A stretch of DNA of 64,000 nucleotides. Origin: Psychrosphaera haliotis (GTDB lineage Bacteria > Pseudomonadota > Gammaproteobacteria > Enterobacterales > Alteromonadaceae). Each line of letters starts with the position of its first letter. Positions within the stretch are counted from its first letter, which is position 1. Below the pieces are notes generated by a model. The model did no database searches and was not told the origin of the DNA. It saw only the letters and a program-made list of their open reading frames with translations. A program made the position numbers and the translations under genes. Of this stretch, positions 52,976 through 62,799 are shown one piece after another. The stretch covers positions 372,001 to 436,000 of the forward strand of contig NZ_BAAAFQ010000007.1 of the NCBI RefSeq assembly GCF_039523615.1, read 5' to 3'.

Positions 52976-55900
52976 ATGACCTTGTTAAGTAAAAAGCCGA
53001 TTTTTAGACCGCTACCTGCGTTGTGTGCCATTTTTGTTATGCTGTTAGGTAGTTTAGTTATGATGGGTTGGGTAGTAGAAAACCAATCGATAGTGCAATT
53101 ACATAAAACTTTTGCACCTATGCAGTTTAATACGGCTCTGTTATTTTTACTTTCAGGCTTGAGCCTATGGTTTTTAACCGAATCCCAATTGAAATTAGCC
53201 AATATAGTAGGGGGAGTAATTTTTGCTGTTGCCTCATTATCTACCCTCCAATATGTATTTGATATAAATGTAGGGTTGGACCAACTTTTTGTCTCCCACT
53301 TTATAGATATAAATACGACATCGCCCGGAAGAATGGCGCCCAATACTGGTATTTGTTTTACGTTGATAGGTTTGTTGTTAGCTGTTAGACCATTTGACAA
53401 CAAGCGCTGGCCTGTGAACTTTGCCATTATTTTAGCAACTATTGTGCTCGCTGCCGCCTCCGTAGCGCTTGCTGGTTACTTCAACAATGTAACAACTGCT
53501 TATGGTTGGGGTCAAATGACGCATATGGCATTGCACACATGTATTGGCTTTATTACGATTTCAATCGGGTTTATTGTGTTTTTTGTCCAAAAAGCAAATT
53601 CCTTAAAAATTAAAGTAGACACAACTCTTCTTCTTTTCATCTTTTTTACGTCAGTCACTTTAACTCTATCACAAGCATTACTTGGTCATGAACGCTTGCA
53701 GCTAGAAAGACGTTTATTCTTCTATATTCAGCATGTGGAGTCTGAGATTAACGACAAACTGCTCAATAAAAGTAATCAACTATTGAAGTTGAGTGAAGTG
53801 TTACAAGATGAACAACTTAACTCGATTAATGAAAGTCGCTTAGTGGCCTATTTACAAAAAAACAGAAGCAATAGTGGCTTGATAGCAATATATAAAGACG
53901 GACGCGAACAGGTTATAACTGAACTTAAAGCTTCTGTAGACAGAGACGAATTAAAGGACTTATTGGTTAGACAAAAAGAGAGTGACGCTTATCCAATCCC
54001 AGGGGTTCCAAGTGCCTACATGATAAACCTCAGTCCGTTAACAAGAAATAGTGACTATTTTGCTCTTTTTTATAGTAACCCTGACTTCAATTTCAGCTTG
54101 GTACAGTTTGTTCATTTTAGTTCGTTTCTTGGTGACTTAGAGACTCGTTATAACAAACTTAATGTATCAATCAAAATAGAAGATAGTTTAGGTAATCAGG
54201 TTAATCGTTTTTCTCCCATACCGGTAAAAGAGGATGTGTTGTCATATGGACAAGACTTCAAGTCAATCGGATGGACGGTAACCTTATATTCGCAGCGCTC
54301 TAGCTTGAGCGACGGCAGCCTAGCAAATGTAATTCTTATGTTCGGGATTATCTTTTGTGGATTAATGGTTGGAATATCTAAATTGCTTTTAGACAGTAAG
54401 GCCAGAGCAATAGAAATTTCAAAGGAGTCAGAAGCACGCAAAGATGCATTAAAAAAAGCGAATGAAGCTAGGTTGATAAATGAAATGGCTCGAAAAGTTT
54501 CAGGGTTGGGAATATGGGTTTGGGATTTAGATAAAAAGGTCGTCTCCTGGGATAACAATATGTTTGATACCTACCACATGGATCCCAAACTGATAGATGA
54601 GTCTTCACTATATGACTCTTGGGTAGACGCACTCCACCCAGAAGATGCGGAAAGGGTTGAAAGTAGTTTGCAAGATGCGGTGCGAAATAAACAAGACTGG
54701 TACTGTACGTTCAGGTTAGCGTTGAAAGATAATAAAGTTAAATACATGATTGCTTCCGGGACTTGCATTAGTGATGAGTTTGGAAATGTTTTAAAAGTGG
54801 TTGGCGGTAATTTTGATGTTACTGAATTAAGAGAAGCTCAAGAACGGTTAGTCACATTAAAAGAACAAGCAGATCAAAATAATTTAGCTAAAAGCCAATT
54901 TTTAGCCAATATGAGCCATGAAATAAGAACCCCTATGAATGGTGTTCTAGGTATAACTGACTTACTAAGGCAAACCCCTTTAACACCGATACAACAAGAG
55001 TATTTAGATTTAGTCGTTAATTCTGCATCATCGCTTCTTCGTATTTTAAATGACATTTTGGATCAGTCAAAAATAGAAGCGGGAATGATGGAGCTTGTTG
55101 AGGAACACTTTTCATTAGACAACAAAGTAGGTGACATACTTAAAGGTTTCGCGCCTACGGCCCATCAAAAAATGATTGAGTTGGAATACAACATCGATAG
55201 CCAGGTGCCAAATTGCATTCGAGCAGATGAAACCCGTATTAGCCAGATGATCTTTAATGTTGTTGGCAACGCAGTAAAGTTTACTGAAACAGGCGAAGTT
55301 ATTTTAGAGGTCATTTCACTTAAGCCAGACGAAGAGCTGAAAATTGGCGAACCATTTACATTAATCATAACGATAAAAGATACCGGAATTGGCATTCCTG
55401 AAGAAAAGTTATTGTCAATATTTGAACCATTTGGGCAAGTAGATAGCACTACTACTCGTCGGTTTGGTGGCACAGGGCTAGGCCTTCCAATTGTTAAGCA
55501 GTTGGTAAACTTGATGGGTGGTAGTGTTGAGGTCTCTAGTCAACTTTCAATTGGTACAGAATTTAAAATTAAAATACCCGTTAAAAAAGGTGATATATCA
55601 CAGCTGAGCAATGTTGAAGGACATGCTCATATAATAAACCAGTTCGATTTTACAGGTATTAGCTGTTTAGCAGTTGATGACAATGCGATTAATCGTCGTT
55701 GGTTAAAAAGTATGATTGAGTCATGGGGTTGTAAACCAATAATGGCAAGCAGCAGCGACCAGGCTGTCGCGTTATATGATGCTGAAGTTGATGCTGGCCG
55801 AAAAGTGGATGTTTTTATCGTTGACAAGGATATGCCACAAAAGACAGGACTAGATTTCATTAATGAATTACAAGCCAAGTATAAAAATATTCCTCGAATT

Positions 55901-56962
55901 ATCATGATGCTCACATCTAAAGAGATTAATGAATCTTTGGTAAAGCTGGAAGAGCTAGACATTGAGCACTATCTGTTAAAACCGGTTAAGCAGTCAGAAG
56001 TTTTTAACATGCTAATGAAGGTTATGGAGGTTGATCGACCAGATTTACATCAGTCAAAAAAAGACGTGTTAAGTCCACCAGAAAAGCTACTTAATGTCTT
56101 AGTTGCAGAGGATAACCCAATTAACAGTCGTCTAGTGCACGATATCCTTACCTATCGTGGCCACCAATCAACACTCGTATTTAACGGTAAGCAGGCTTTA
56201 GAGCAATATAAGGGGCATGATTACGACGTGATATTAATGGATGTACAGATGCCTGAAATGGACGGGTTGGAGTCAACGAAACTTATTAGGCAATTTGAAC
56301 AGTTAAACAATAAAGAAAGTGTAAAAATTATAGGCTTAACAGCGCACGCTTTATCGGGAGACCGACAAATATGTATTGATGCGGGCATGGATAATTATTT
56401 AACAAAACCAGTGGACTCAAAAAAACTAATTTTGACAATAGAGTCCTATTTTAATATGAAGAGCGATTCTGAAGTTATAAAAGTAGAGTCTCAGAAAGGT
56501 CAAATTACTGATCAAAGCCACGCCACGCATCTGAGCTCGCATAAGGGCAATGTAGATGAAAAATTAGAAAACGAATCATTAGCAACCCAGGATAAACCTA
56601 TACCTGTAAATTACAGCTATCTTGACCTAGACTGTATTCAACGTGTATCTGGAGGTCAACAAGAAACAATAGATGCTATTTCTGACATGACGCTAAAAAT
56701 TCTGCCTCAAGAAATTGAGGACGTAGAAAGTTTGTTAAGCAGGAAAGAGTTTATTGCGTTAGCTAAACTTTTCCACCGACTAAAAGGTATGGTTGCTAAT
56801 CTTACAGGTTCATATTTTGACAAGGGGTTTGTTCAATTGGAGCAATTCGCCATAGATGAAAATTCAGACTTGATTGAGTCGAATTGGCCATCGTTAAAGT
56901 TAAAGCTAAAGACGTTTTTAAAAGAGCTACAACACTATACGGACATACAAGATAAGAACTGA
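52976..56962 (+). CDS. Large hybrid sensor histidine kinase (TM-PAS-HK-REC-REC-HPt)
   Basis: The 1328-residue kinase starts with about six membrane helices (to about 225), then an extracytoplasmic sensor region to about 455 and another TM (LANVILMFGIIFCGLMVGI). One PAS domain lies at about 505-625. HisKA has ANMSHEIRTPMNGVLGI (His near 646); the ATPase has NVVGNAVKFTE and GGTGLGLPIVK. REC1 reads CLAVDDN and FIVDKDMPQKTG (Asp near 949), REC2 VLVAEDN and ILMDVQMPEMDG (Asp near 1088), and the HPt LFHRLKGMVANLTG (His near 1267). All phosphorelay residues appear present. AAGG sits only two bases before this ATG but eight before a TTG at 52982, which may be the true start. The NarX-type kinase follows 24 bp later. 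Confidence 0.92.
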   Translation: MTLLSKKPIFRPLPALCAIFVMLLGSLVMMGWVVENQSIVQLHKTFAPMQFNTALLFLLSGLSLWFLTESQLKLANIVGGVIFAVASLSTLQYVFDINVGLDQLFVSHFIDINTTSPGRMAPNTGICFTLIGLLLAVRPFDNKRWPVNFAIILATIVLAAASVALAGYFNNVTTAYGWGQMTHMALHTCIGFITISIGFIVFFVQKANSLKIKVDTTLLLFIFFTSVTLTLSQALLGHERLQLERRLFFYIQHVESEINDKLLNKSNQLLKLSEVLQDEQLNSINESRLVAYLQKNRSNSGLIAIYKDGREQVITELKASVDRDELKDLLVRQKESDAYPIPGVPSAYMINLSPLTRNSDYFALFYSNPDFNFSLVQFVHFSSFLGDLETRYNKLNVSIKIEDSLGNQVNRFSPIPVKEDVLSYGQDFKSIGWTVTLYSQRSSLSDGSLANVILMFGIIFCGLMVGISKLLLDSKARAIEISKESEARKDALKKANEARLINEMARKVSGLGIWVWDLDKKVVSWDNNMFDTYHMDPKLIDESSLYDSWVDALHPEDAERVESSLQDAVRNKQDWYCTFRLALKDNKVKYMIASGTCISDEFGNVLKVVGGNFDVTELREAQERLVTLKEQADQNNLAKSQFLANMSHEIRTPMNGVLGITDLLRQTPLTPIQQEYLDLVVNSASSLLRILNDILDQSKIEAGMMELVEEHFSLDNKVGDILKGFAPTAHQKMIELEYNIDSQVPNCIRADETRISQMIFNVVGNAVKFTETGEVILEVISLKPDEELKIGEPFTLIITIKDTGIGIPEEKLLSIFEPFGQVDSTTTRRFGGTGLGLPIVKQLVNLMGGSVEVSSQLSIGTEFKIKIPVKKGDISQLSNVEGHAHIINQFDFTGISCLAVDDNAINRRWLKSMIESWGCKPIMASSSDQAVALYDAEVDAGRKVDVFIVDKDMPQKTGLDFINELQAKYKNIPRIIMMLTSKEINESLVKLEELDIEHYLLKPVKQSEVFNMLMKVMEVDRPDLHQSKKDVLSPPEKLLNVLVAEDNPINSRLVHDILTYRGHQSTLVFNGKQALEQYKGHDYDVILMDVQMPEMDGLESTKLIRQFEQLNNKESVKIIGLTAHALSGDRQICIDAGMDNYLTKPVDSKKLILTIESYFNMKSDSEVIKVESQKGQITDQSHATHLSSHKGNVDEKLENESLATQDKPIPVNYSYLDLDCIQRVSGGQQETIDAISDMTLKILPQEIEDVESLLSRKEFIALAKLFHRLKGMVANLTGSYFDKGFVQLEQFAIDENSDLIESNWPSLKLKLKTFLKELQHYTDIQDKN

Positions 56963-56986
56963 TCATGGGCTATACAAGGAGGTAGA

Positions 56987-59032
56987 ATGGCTAGGTATGA
57001 TAAAAGACGGTTGTTACCGCATTTAGCGGTCTTTCTGACAGTGGTACTTTCTAGTGGCCTCTTCACACTTTACTTTGTCAGTAGCTCCAAATTAATCCAG
57101 TGGTTATTGCTAATATTTGTAGCTGCAGGCGTCTATTTTTTTGTTGATAGGTTGTTAGAGGTTATCTTTAAAGGAAGGGAGACCTACAGCCATCAAGTAA
57201 GATCCATTTTCTATAATGAAATATTGCATCAAGGCTATAACCCTTGCCTATTAATATCTGTAAATGACTTTAAAATCATAGAAATGAATTATTCTGCAAG
57301 CAAGGCATTAAGCCTTAGTAAGAACCAACCGCTTTCATCATTGATGGATATATTTGTTGAAAGTGACAGTGAGGGTTTAAATGAATGGATTCACTCAATA
57401 AAGACGCATCTAAACTACTCTACCCACATTACCAATGTCCGTATTAAAGACCGCCATGGGAAGTTAATCCCAAAAGTGTCAAAAGTTACCGCTATGCCAG
57501 TGAAAACCTTTGAAAAAGAGTTGGTTATTATCAAAGTTGAACCAAAATCCAGAATGCTTAGTGTTGCAAATGAGCCTTACCATCTTCTTAAAAATATTGA
57601 TATTACTCGCCATGCTGCAGGCACTGCATATTGGGAGCTAGAAATAGACACTAATTTACTGTTTTTTAGTAGTTTAGTCGCGGAGCTCTTAGGGCTAGAT
57701 AATACCTTTTCGTCGCCTATGCTGTTAGAGGAATTAGAAAAGGTTGCAGATTGCGCCGTGTTTAATTTTGCGGAGCAAATGTTTACTGGGGAAACCGGGA
57801 AGCATTCGTTTCATTCTCAAAAAATGATAATTGATCGTAATGGAAATCAAAAGTTTGTTGTTATGCAAGCGCATTACTATGAAACGGACAAGGTTATCTT
57901 AGGTACTTTGTATGACATGACGTCAATTAAAACGAGTGAAATTAAGCTAAGGCAACGAGAGCAGCAAATGAACCAACTTATTGATTCAATACCAGAAAGT
58001 ATTTTGGTGTTACAGAAATCAAAAGTTGTGTTTTTAAATCGAGCCGCCGTCAAATTATTTGCATTTTCAGACATGTCTGAGGCTAGAGATATGCGACTAT
58101 CGGAACTTGTATCGGACAATGATAAGTCGTTATTGAGAGATAGAATCAAATACATGCTAGCGGGTAAAAAGAGAAGTTATGGTTTTACTTCATTCAGATT
58201 ACGCAAGTCCACTGGCGAGTTTTTTGATGCAGAAGTAGCAGTAAACTTAATTATTTATGAAGCGGTAGAGTCAATACAGTTTGTAATCCGGGATCTCACA
58301 GAAGTATTGCGAGTAAAGAATGCCTTAGCAAAGGCAAATTTCAGATTGAGTGCCTTATCCTCTAAGACATTGCAATTAATAGAGGCAGAGCGAAAGCAAA
58401 TAGCAGGAGAGTTGCACGATGATGTTGGACAGTCACTGACGGCCATACTACTAGCAACAAAGTGGGTTAGCCGCAGACTCGAAGAAGAAGCGTTACTAGA
58501 AAAAGTATCTGATATCCATTTAATCGCTAGCCAAAGCCTAGATACAGTAAGAAATTTATCTTTGCTATTAAGACCTGCGCAATTAGATTCGCTAGGGTTT
58601 TCTCCAGCCATAAAATGGCAAATGGATAAGCTGCTTTCAATTGATGATATTCATTATGAAATTGATGATGCTGGTTTTCTTGAGCTAAAAGACAAACAAG
58701 CCGAAATCGTTGGTTTTCGTATTGTGCAAGAGTCTTTAACAAACATTGTTAAGCACGCAAATGCAAAAACTGTAAAGGTTAAATTAAGCAGTGATCTTGA
58801 AGTGTTGATAATACAGGTGAGCGATGATGGTGTAGGTTTTGATGTTCATGCTCAGAGCGATAGCGTGGGGTTAGTCAATATGAAAGAGCGAGTAGAGCTT
58901 GCTGGTGGAGATTTTAAAATTTTCTCTAAACCTCTATTAGGTACTGATATTAAAGTGGAAATTCCATTGCGAATTTCATTTTCAGAGCTAGAATCAACAG
59001 ATGTCTACAGTGGAGAGTTACATGACAGATAA
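56987..59032 (+). CDS. NarX/DegS-type sensor histidine kinase with PAS domains
   Basis: The 681-residue protein has two N-terminal membrane helices (about 11-32 and 37-58) with a very short periplasmic loop, then PAS-like modules at about 75-185, 205-315 and 330-445. The HisKA_3 dimerisation box reads ERKQIAGELHDDVGQSLTAI, and the ATPase has VQESLTNIVKHANAK and SDDGVGFDV. This kinase class pairs with LuxR-type regulators, and such a gene overlaps its 3' end by 11 bp. AAGGAGG lies just before the ATG. The sensed signal is unknown and probably cytosolic or membrane-embedded. Confidence 0.92.
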   Translation: MARYDKRRLLPHLAVFLTVVLSSGLFTLYFVSSSKLIQWLLLIFVAAGVYFFVDRLLEVIFKGRETYSHQVRSIFYNEILHQGYNPCLLISVNDFKIIEMNYSASKALSLSKNQPLSSLMDIFVESDSEGLNEWIHSIKTHLNYSTHITNVRIKDRHGKLIPKVSKVTAMPVKTFEKELVIIKVEPKSRMLSVANEPYHLLKNIDITRHAAGTAYWELEIDTNLLFFSSLVAELLGLDNTFSSPMLLEELEKVADCAVFNFAEQMFTGETGKHSFHSQKMIIDRNGNQKFVVMQAHYYETDKVILGTLYDMTSIKTSEIKLRQREQQMNQLIDSIPESILVLQKSKVVFLNRAAVKLFAFSDMSEARDMRLSELVSDNDKSLLRDRIKYMLAGKKRSYGFTSFRLRKSTGEFFDAEVAVNLIIYEAVESIQFVIRDLTEVLRVKNALAKANFRLSALSSKTLQLIEAERKQIAGELHDDVGQSLTAILLATKWVSRRLEEEALLEKVSDIHLIASQSLDTVRNLSLLLRPAQLDSLGFSPAIKWQMDKLLSIDDIHYEIDDAGFLELKDKQAEIVGFRIVQESLTNIVKHANAKTVKVKLSSDLEVLIIQVSDDGVGFDVHAQSDSVGLVNMKERVELAGGDFKIFSKPLLGTDIKVEIPLRISFSELESTDVYSGELHDR

Positions 59033-59675
59033 GAAAAAAGTGGTTTTGGTTGATGACCATCATTTAGTAAGAGCCGGCTTAAGAGCTTTGTTAGAAGATT
59101 TGAATTTTTATGAGGTTGTTGCTGAAGGTGCTGACGGAAGTGAAGTGGTTGCTTTGATAGAGCAAACAAACCCTGATGTTGTTATTCTTGATATCGCTAT
59201 GAAAATAAAATCAGGACTCGATGCCTTAATAGATATTAAAGCCTTATACCCTACGTTACCCGTTATATTACTAACGATGCATAACACGAGTGATTATTTA
59301 CAAACAGCAATAGAAAGAGGCGCAAATGCCTATTTATTGAAAGACTCAGCAGAAGTTGAGTTAGAGTTAGCTCTTAACGCTGTTTTAAAAAATGAAATTT
59401 ATATAAGTCCTAAGTTGTCTGAACAATTACTTGAGACTTTGAATACTGATAGAAAGAGTGAAAAAGTTATAGTCTCCAAAGTCTTAACGCCGAGACAAAC
59501 AGAGATATTGAAAATGCTTGCGGATGGGAAAGGCACCAAAGAAATTGCTTTTGATCTTGGGTTAAGTGTCAAAACTATTGAGTCCCACCGTTCGCAGATA
59601 ATGGAAAGGTTACAAATTAGAGACTTAGCATCGTTAGTGCGTTTTGCAATTAAAAATGGCGTCACCACATTATAG
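59022..59675 (+). CDS. LuxR/NarL-family response regulator
   Basis: The 217-residue regulator has a receiver (VVLVDDHHLVRAGL, phosphoacceptor in VVILDIAMKIKSGLD, Lys in AYLLKDS) and a C-terminal LuxR helix-turn-helix (LTPRQTEILKMLADGKGTKEIAFDLGLS in two parts, ending SHRSQIMERLQI). The ATG at 59022 has GGAGA five or six bases before it and lies 11 bp inside the kinase gene, so the pair is translationally coupled. An in-frame upstream start at 59001 would overlap further. Target genes are not indicated by the sequence. Confidence 0.94.
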   Translation: MTDKKKVVLVDDHHLVRAGLRALLEDLNFYEVVAEGADGSEVVALIEQTNPDVVILDIAMKIKSGLDALIDIKALYPTLPVILLTMHNTSDYLQTAIERGANAYLLKDSAEVELELALNAVLKNEIYISPKLSEQLLETLNTDRKSEKVIVSKVLTPRQTEILKMLADGKGTKEIAFDLGLSVKTIESHRSQIMERLQIRDLASLVRFAIKNGVTTL

Positions 59676-59955
59676 CTTACCTTTTACCTAATTAAGATAC
59701 AGGCTAAGGGACAGGAGTATAAGTTTTAAGAGTACTCCTGATATATATCTGATTACTATAGTTTTATCATTATTATATTAATCGAATACTCTCCAACCTG
59801 ATACAGCCACTCGCAGTTTTGAATGGCTGTTTTTTTTGCTCTAAATAGGAGAATAACCTATTGGGTGCTAGGGATTGCCTCATTCATAATTGCAATGCAA
59901 CTGCCATACTCCTAGTGAGTCCAAATTCTATTGGAGCGATTAGCGGAGATAAAAT
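59676..59955 (+). other. Intergenic region with two hairpins downstream of the LuxR regulator
   Basis: The 280 bp hold an inverted repeat CAGGAGTA/TACTCCTG (59712-59719, 59733-59740) and, 60 bp later, a terminator at 59803. The latter is about 130 bp past the regulator stop, far for its own terminator. A short transcript ending there is possible, but I cannot identify a clear promoter. Confidence 0.4.
59803..59837 (+). terminator. Rho-independent terminator
   Basis: ACAGCCA (59803-59809) and TGGCTGT (59824-59830) pair over a 14-nt loop and are followed by seven further T residues. The hairpin is well formed on plus. Confidence 0.85.
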
Positions 59956-60321
59956 ATGAATAATTTTATGAAAACTCCTGTATCTAACGAAATTTTGAAT
60001 CACTCAGAAGTTGAACTGGGTAGTGAAACAAAAAACCATTTACTATCTTTAACCTCCTCGAATAGCTCATCAATGAGAGCTTTGGCCGTACGTAATTTAG
60101 AGTTTTATCCAGAACATCTAGATGTACTGTTAGCATTGATCAAAATAGAATCAGAAGAGGTGGTTATAAAAGAAATAAAACACTCATTGCTCGCTTTATA
60201 CAAAATTGACTCTATGAAAGACGTGATTGAACATGAATTGCAAAAGTTATCTGGTCAATATGATGAAGACACAGATTTGTATAAATTCTGTAATCAACTT
60301 TTAGGTGACATAAACAATTGA
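59956..60321 (+). CDS. Small helical protein, possibly HEAT-repeat-like, unknown function
   Basis: I do not recognise this 121-residue cytosolic protein. Its middle (SSMRALAVRNLEFYPEHLDV, then LLALIKIESEEVVIKEIKHSLLALY) looks like paired amphipathic helices of the HEAT/ARM type: a position-wise Arg-Ala-Leu helix followed by a helix with xxLLALxxIE. No signal peptide or membrane segment is present. GGAGA six bases before the ATG is a good ribosome site. It lies alone between the LuxR regulator and a GGDEF-EAL gene, so a scaffold role in signalling is only a positional guess. Confidence 0.7.
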   Translation: MNNFMKTPVSNEILNHSEVELGSETKNHLLSLTSSNSSSMRALAVRNLEFYPEHLDVLLALIKIESEEVVIKEIKHSLLALYKIDSMKDVIEHELQKLSGQYDEDTDLYKFCNQLLGDINN

Positions 60322-60446
60322 ACAGGCAGCAAGAGTTAAGAGTATAAAATCTAAAAATAAAGCTCGCATTGTACACTTGACACTCTATTATAATATCTTG
60401 TTCTAATTTTTTTATACAAGCGACGTTTGTAGTTATAGGGTGGTCA

Positions 60447-62663
60447 ATGGCAACAGATAAATCGTTAGCATCTAAAGTCGGTTACTTAAAGAAAGAGCTA
60501 AAAAACGCAAAAACACAACTTACTTTTTCAATAATCGTCTTGTTTATTGTGTCTATGTGGTACAGCCATAATACAATCAAAGTGCACAAAGACTATCAGT
60601 CTTCATTAATGAGTTCAGTTTCGCAACAAGTCATAAATGAATACCAAAATCATATAAAACATCGCAGACAGCAAATTGATAGATTTCAATGGCGACACCA
60701 AACCGAACTACTAGATTTATACCGTCAAGGCGAACTTACTGAACGTGAGGACTATCTATTCTTACTCAAAGAGCTTCGTAATGAAATTTCAGGCGTAAGA
60801 CTTTTCTCTATTTTTGATAAACAAGGCGTTGGCGTTTTTCGCAAAATTACGGGTGACTTTTTAGACGACTGTCAGCAGGAAATCGATTCTACGATTAATA
60901 ATAATGGCCAAGAAGCAATGTTCCTGCATAAAGATTCGTCATCTGTTCATTATGATATTTTACAACCATTGATAGGCGCACAAGACCTTTTGTACCTATT
61001 TGTTGCGTTTGAACCTACTATCCTCAAATCCATTTTAGAGCGTTATAGATTACCGCAGCAGGAGTTATTCTTATTGCGAAATGACCGACACGTAGAAATT
61101 GAACTTAAAGAGTCAAGCAGTAGCACGTTTAGCAATGTTGTTATGAGCGAAGCTGAGTTTAGTAACTTTTCTAATTTAGTAAAAATTCCCAAGACTCGTT
61201 GGAGTGTCGGCATTAGACTATCCGAGAGTTATGCCAAAGATCTGTTTTGGAGTAACTACCAATGGTCTTTTATTGTTTGGGCTGTCGTATCTTTGCTTCT
61301 CTTTTTGAGTTATGTCTCTCAAAAGAAAAAAAGCGTTGGGCAATTGAGTGCGCTTAAACAGCTAGAGTTTTCTAAATCCCATGATACCTTAACGGGATTG
61401 ATGACTAGAGATGTATTCTCTCAGTATTTTAATAATAGTCGCTCCTCAATACCCGAAAATCAAGGGGTAGCTTTTGTTATTGATATTGATAAATTCCAAG
61501 TTTTTAACAATTCATTAGGCTTTACCAAAGGCGATTCAGTTTTGCGTATGCTAGCTGAGGAAATCAAAAAAGTGATACCTATCGGAGCCAAAATATCTCG
61601 GATCAGTAATGATCAGTTTGCTGTTCTGGATTCAAATATGGTCCATACCAAAGCTCAAGATTATGCCCATTTGTTAAAATCCCATATTGAAAATTTAGAT
61701 CTGTCGAATATCGAAGAGAGCTTGTCACTTACGAGTTGTGTCGGCGTTGTTAAAATCAATGCAGAAGTGGTTGATAGCGAGCATTTGATGAGCTCATTGT
61801 TGTTGACATTAAAACTAGCAAAAAGCAAAGGCCGAAATCAGGTTTTATTGTATCAATCCGATGATCCCGAATTAGCCCAACATGCACAAGAAATGGAGAT
61901 TTATTATGCTATTCAGCGAGCTTTAAACGAAGATAACTTTCAACTTTACAGGCAAGAAATTAGATCAAACTCAAGCAATTATGAAAACAGTGTTTATGAA
62001 GTATTGCTGAGAATGTTTGATTCAATGGGCAATATTGTAAGTCCGGCTTTATTTATTCCAATTGCGGAACAACATAGCTTAGCAGCAGAGCTAGATAAGT
62101 GGGTTATCGCTAGAGCCTTTAAAAATATGGCGGTAAGTAAAACAAAAGACCACTATTGCATAAATCTTTCGGGGCAAACGTTGGCTGACCCAAGCATGGT
62201 TGGCTATGTAAAACAAAAAATTGAACAATTTGGTGTGTTACCGCAGCAAGTTACGTTTGAAATAACCGAGACCTTTGCAATTACTCATTTAGAGTCTGCT
62301 ATTTACTTTATTGGTGAAATTACAAAGTATGGCTGTCAGTTTGCTCTTGATGACTTCGGTAGCGGTTTATCTTCATTTAGTTATTTGCAAAAACTGCCAG
62401 TAAAAAAGTTAAAAATTGATGGTGTTTTCATCAAGAATATCACTGAAAATCCAAGAAACCAGGCATTTGTCAGCACAATGGTAACGTTAGCAAAGTCAAT
62501 GGAAATGGAAACTGTTGCAGAGTTTGTTGAAACCGAGGAAGAGTTTACTATGCTCAAGGAGCTGAACCTCGATTTCTGCCAAGGTTATTTCTTCCATAAA
62601 CCCGAACGCTGGGTTGTTAATGAAATGTTGGAATTGGCTTCGAGTAATAATTTGCAACAATAG
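60447..62663 (+). CDS. Membrane GGDEF-EAL protein with degenerate GGDEF site
   Basis: The 738-residue protein has TM1 near 24-40, a periplasmic sensor domain of about 230 residues, and TM2 near 270-290. A GGDEF domain at about 310-465 has its signature reduced to SNDQF, so it should not make c-di-GMP. The EAL domain (about 485-728) is intact: YEVLLRM (E-V-L), INLSGQTL, FEITET, LDDFGSGLSSF, KLKIDGVF, and FCQGYFFHKP. It is predicted to be a c-di-GMP phosphodiesterase, perhaps with GTP binding at the degenerate domain as an allosteric input. AGGGTGG precedes the ATG. Confidence 0.9.
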   Translation: MATDKSLASKVGYLKKELKNAKTQLTFSIIVLFIVSMWYSHNTIKVHKDYQSSLMSSVSQQVINEYQNHIKHRRQQIDRFQWRHQTELLDLYRQGELTEREDYLFLLKELRNEISGVRLFSIFDKQGVGVFRKITGDFLDDCQQEIDSTINNNGQEAMFLHKDSSSVHYDILQPLIGAQDLLYLFVAFEPTILKSILERYRLPQQELFLLRNDRHVEIELKESSSSTFSNVVMSEAEFSNFSNLVKIPKTRWSVGIRLSESYAKDLFWSNYQWSFIVWAVVSLLLFLSYVSQKKKSVGQLSALKQLEFSKSHDTLTGLMTRDVFSQYFNNSRSSIPENQGVAFVIDIDKFQVFNNSLGFTKGDSVLRMLAEEIKKVIPIGAKISRISNDQFAVLDSNMVHTKAQDYAHLLKSHIENLDLSNIEESLSLTSCVGVVKINAEVVDSEHLMSSLLLTLKLAKSKGRNQVLLYQSDDPELAQHAQEMEIYYAIQRALNEDNFQLYRQEIRSNSSNYENSVYEVLLRMFDSMGNIVSPALFIPIAEQHSLAAELDKWVIARAFKNMAVSKTKDHYCINLSGQTLADPSMVGYVKQKIEQFGVLPQQVTFEITETFAITHLESAIYFIGEITKYGCQFALDDFGSGLSSFSYLQKLPVKKLKIDGVFIKNITENPRNQAFVSTMVTLAKSMEMETVAEFVETEEEFTMLKELNLDFCQGYFFHKPERWVVNEMLELASSNNLQQ

Positions 62664-62799
62664 CGGTTCGATTATTGTTATTGTTGTCACTGAGAAAAAG
62701 TGAATTGGATTAGCAAGCATTTTATTTTTATTTTTTGATGGATATACTTACCACATAGTCACTTTCTAAATTACTTCAATGAATGAAAAGTTGAGGTAG

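Noticed and set aside
52936..53427. A 163-codon open frame on minus, opposite the start of the large hybrid kinase
   Set aside because: It overlaps the hydrophobic N-terminal coding region of the kinase; the length follows from codon bias on the other strand and no ribosome site or family match is visible.
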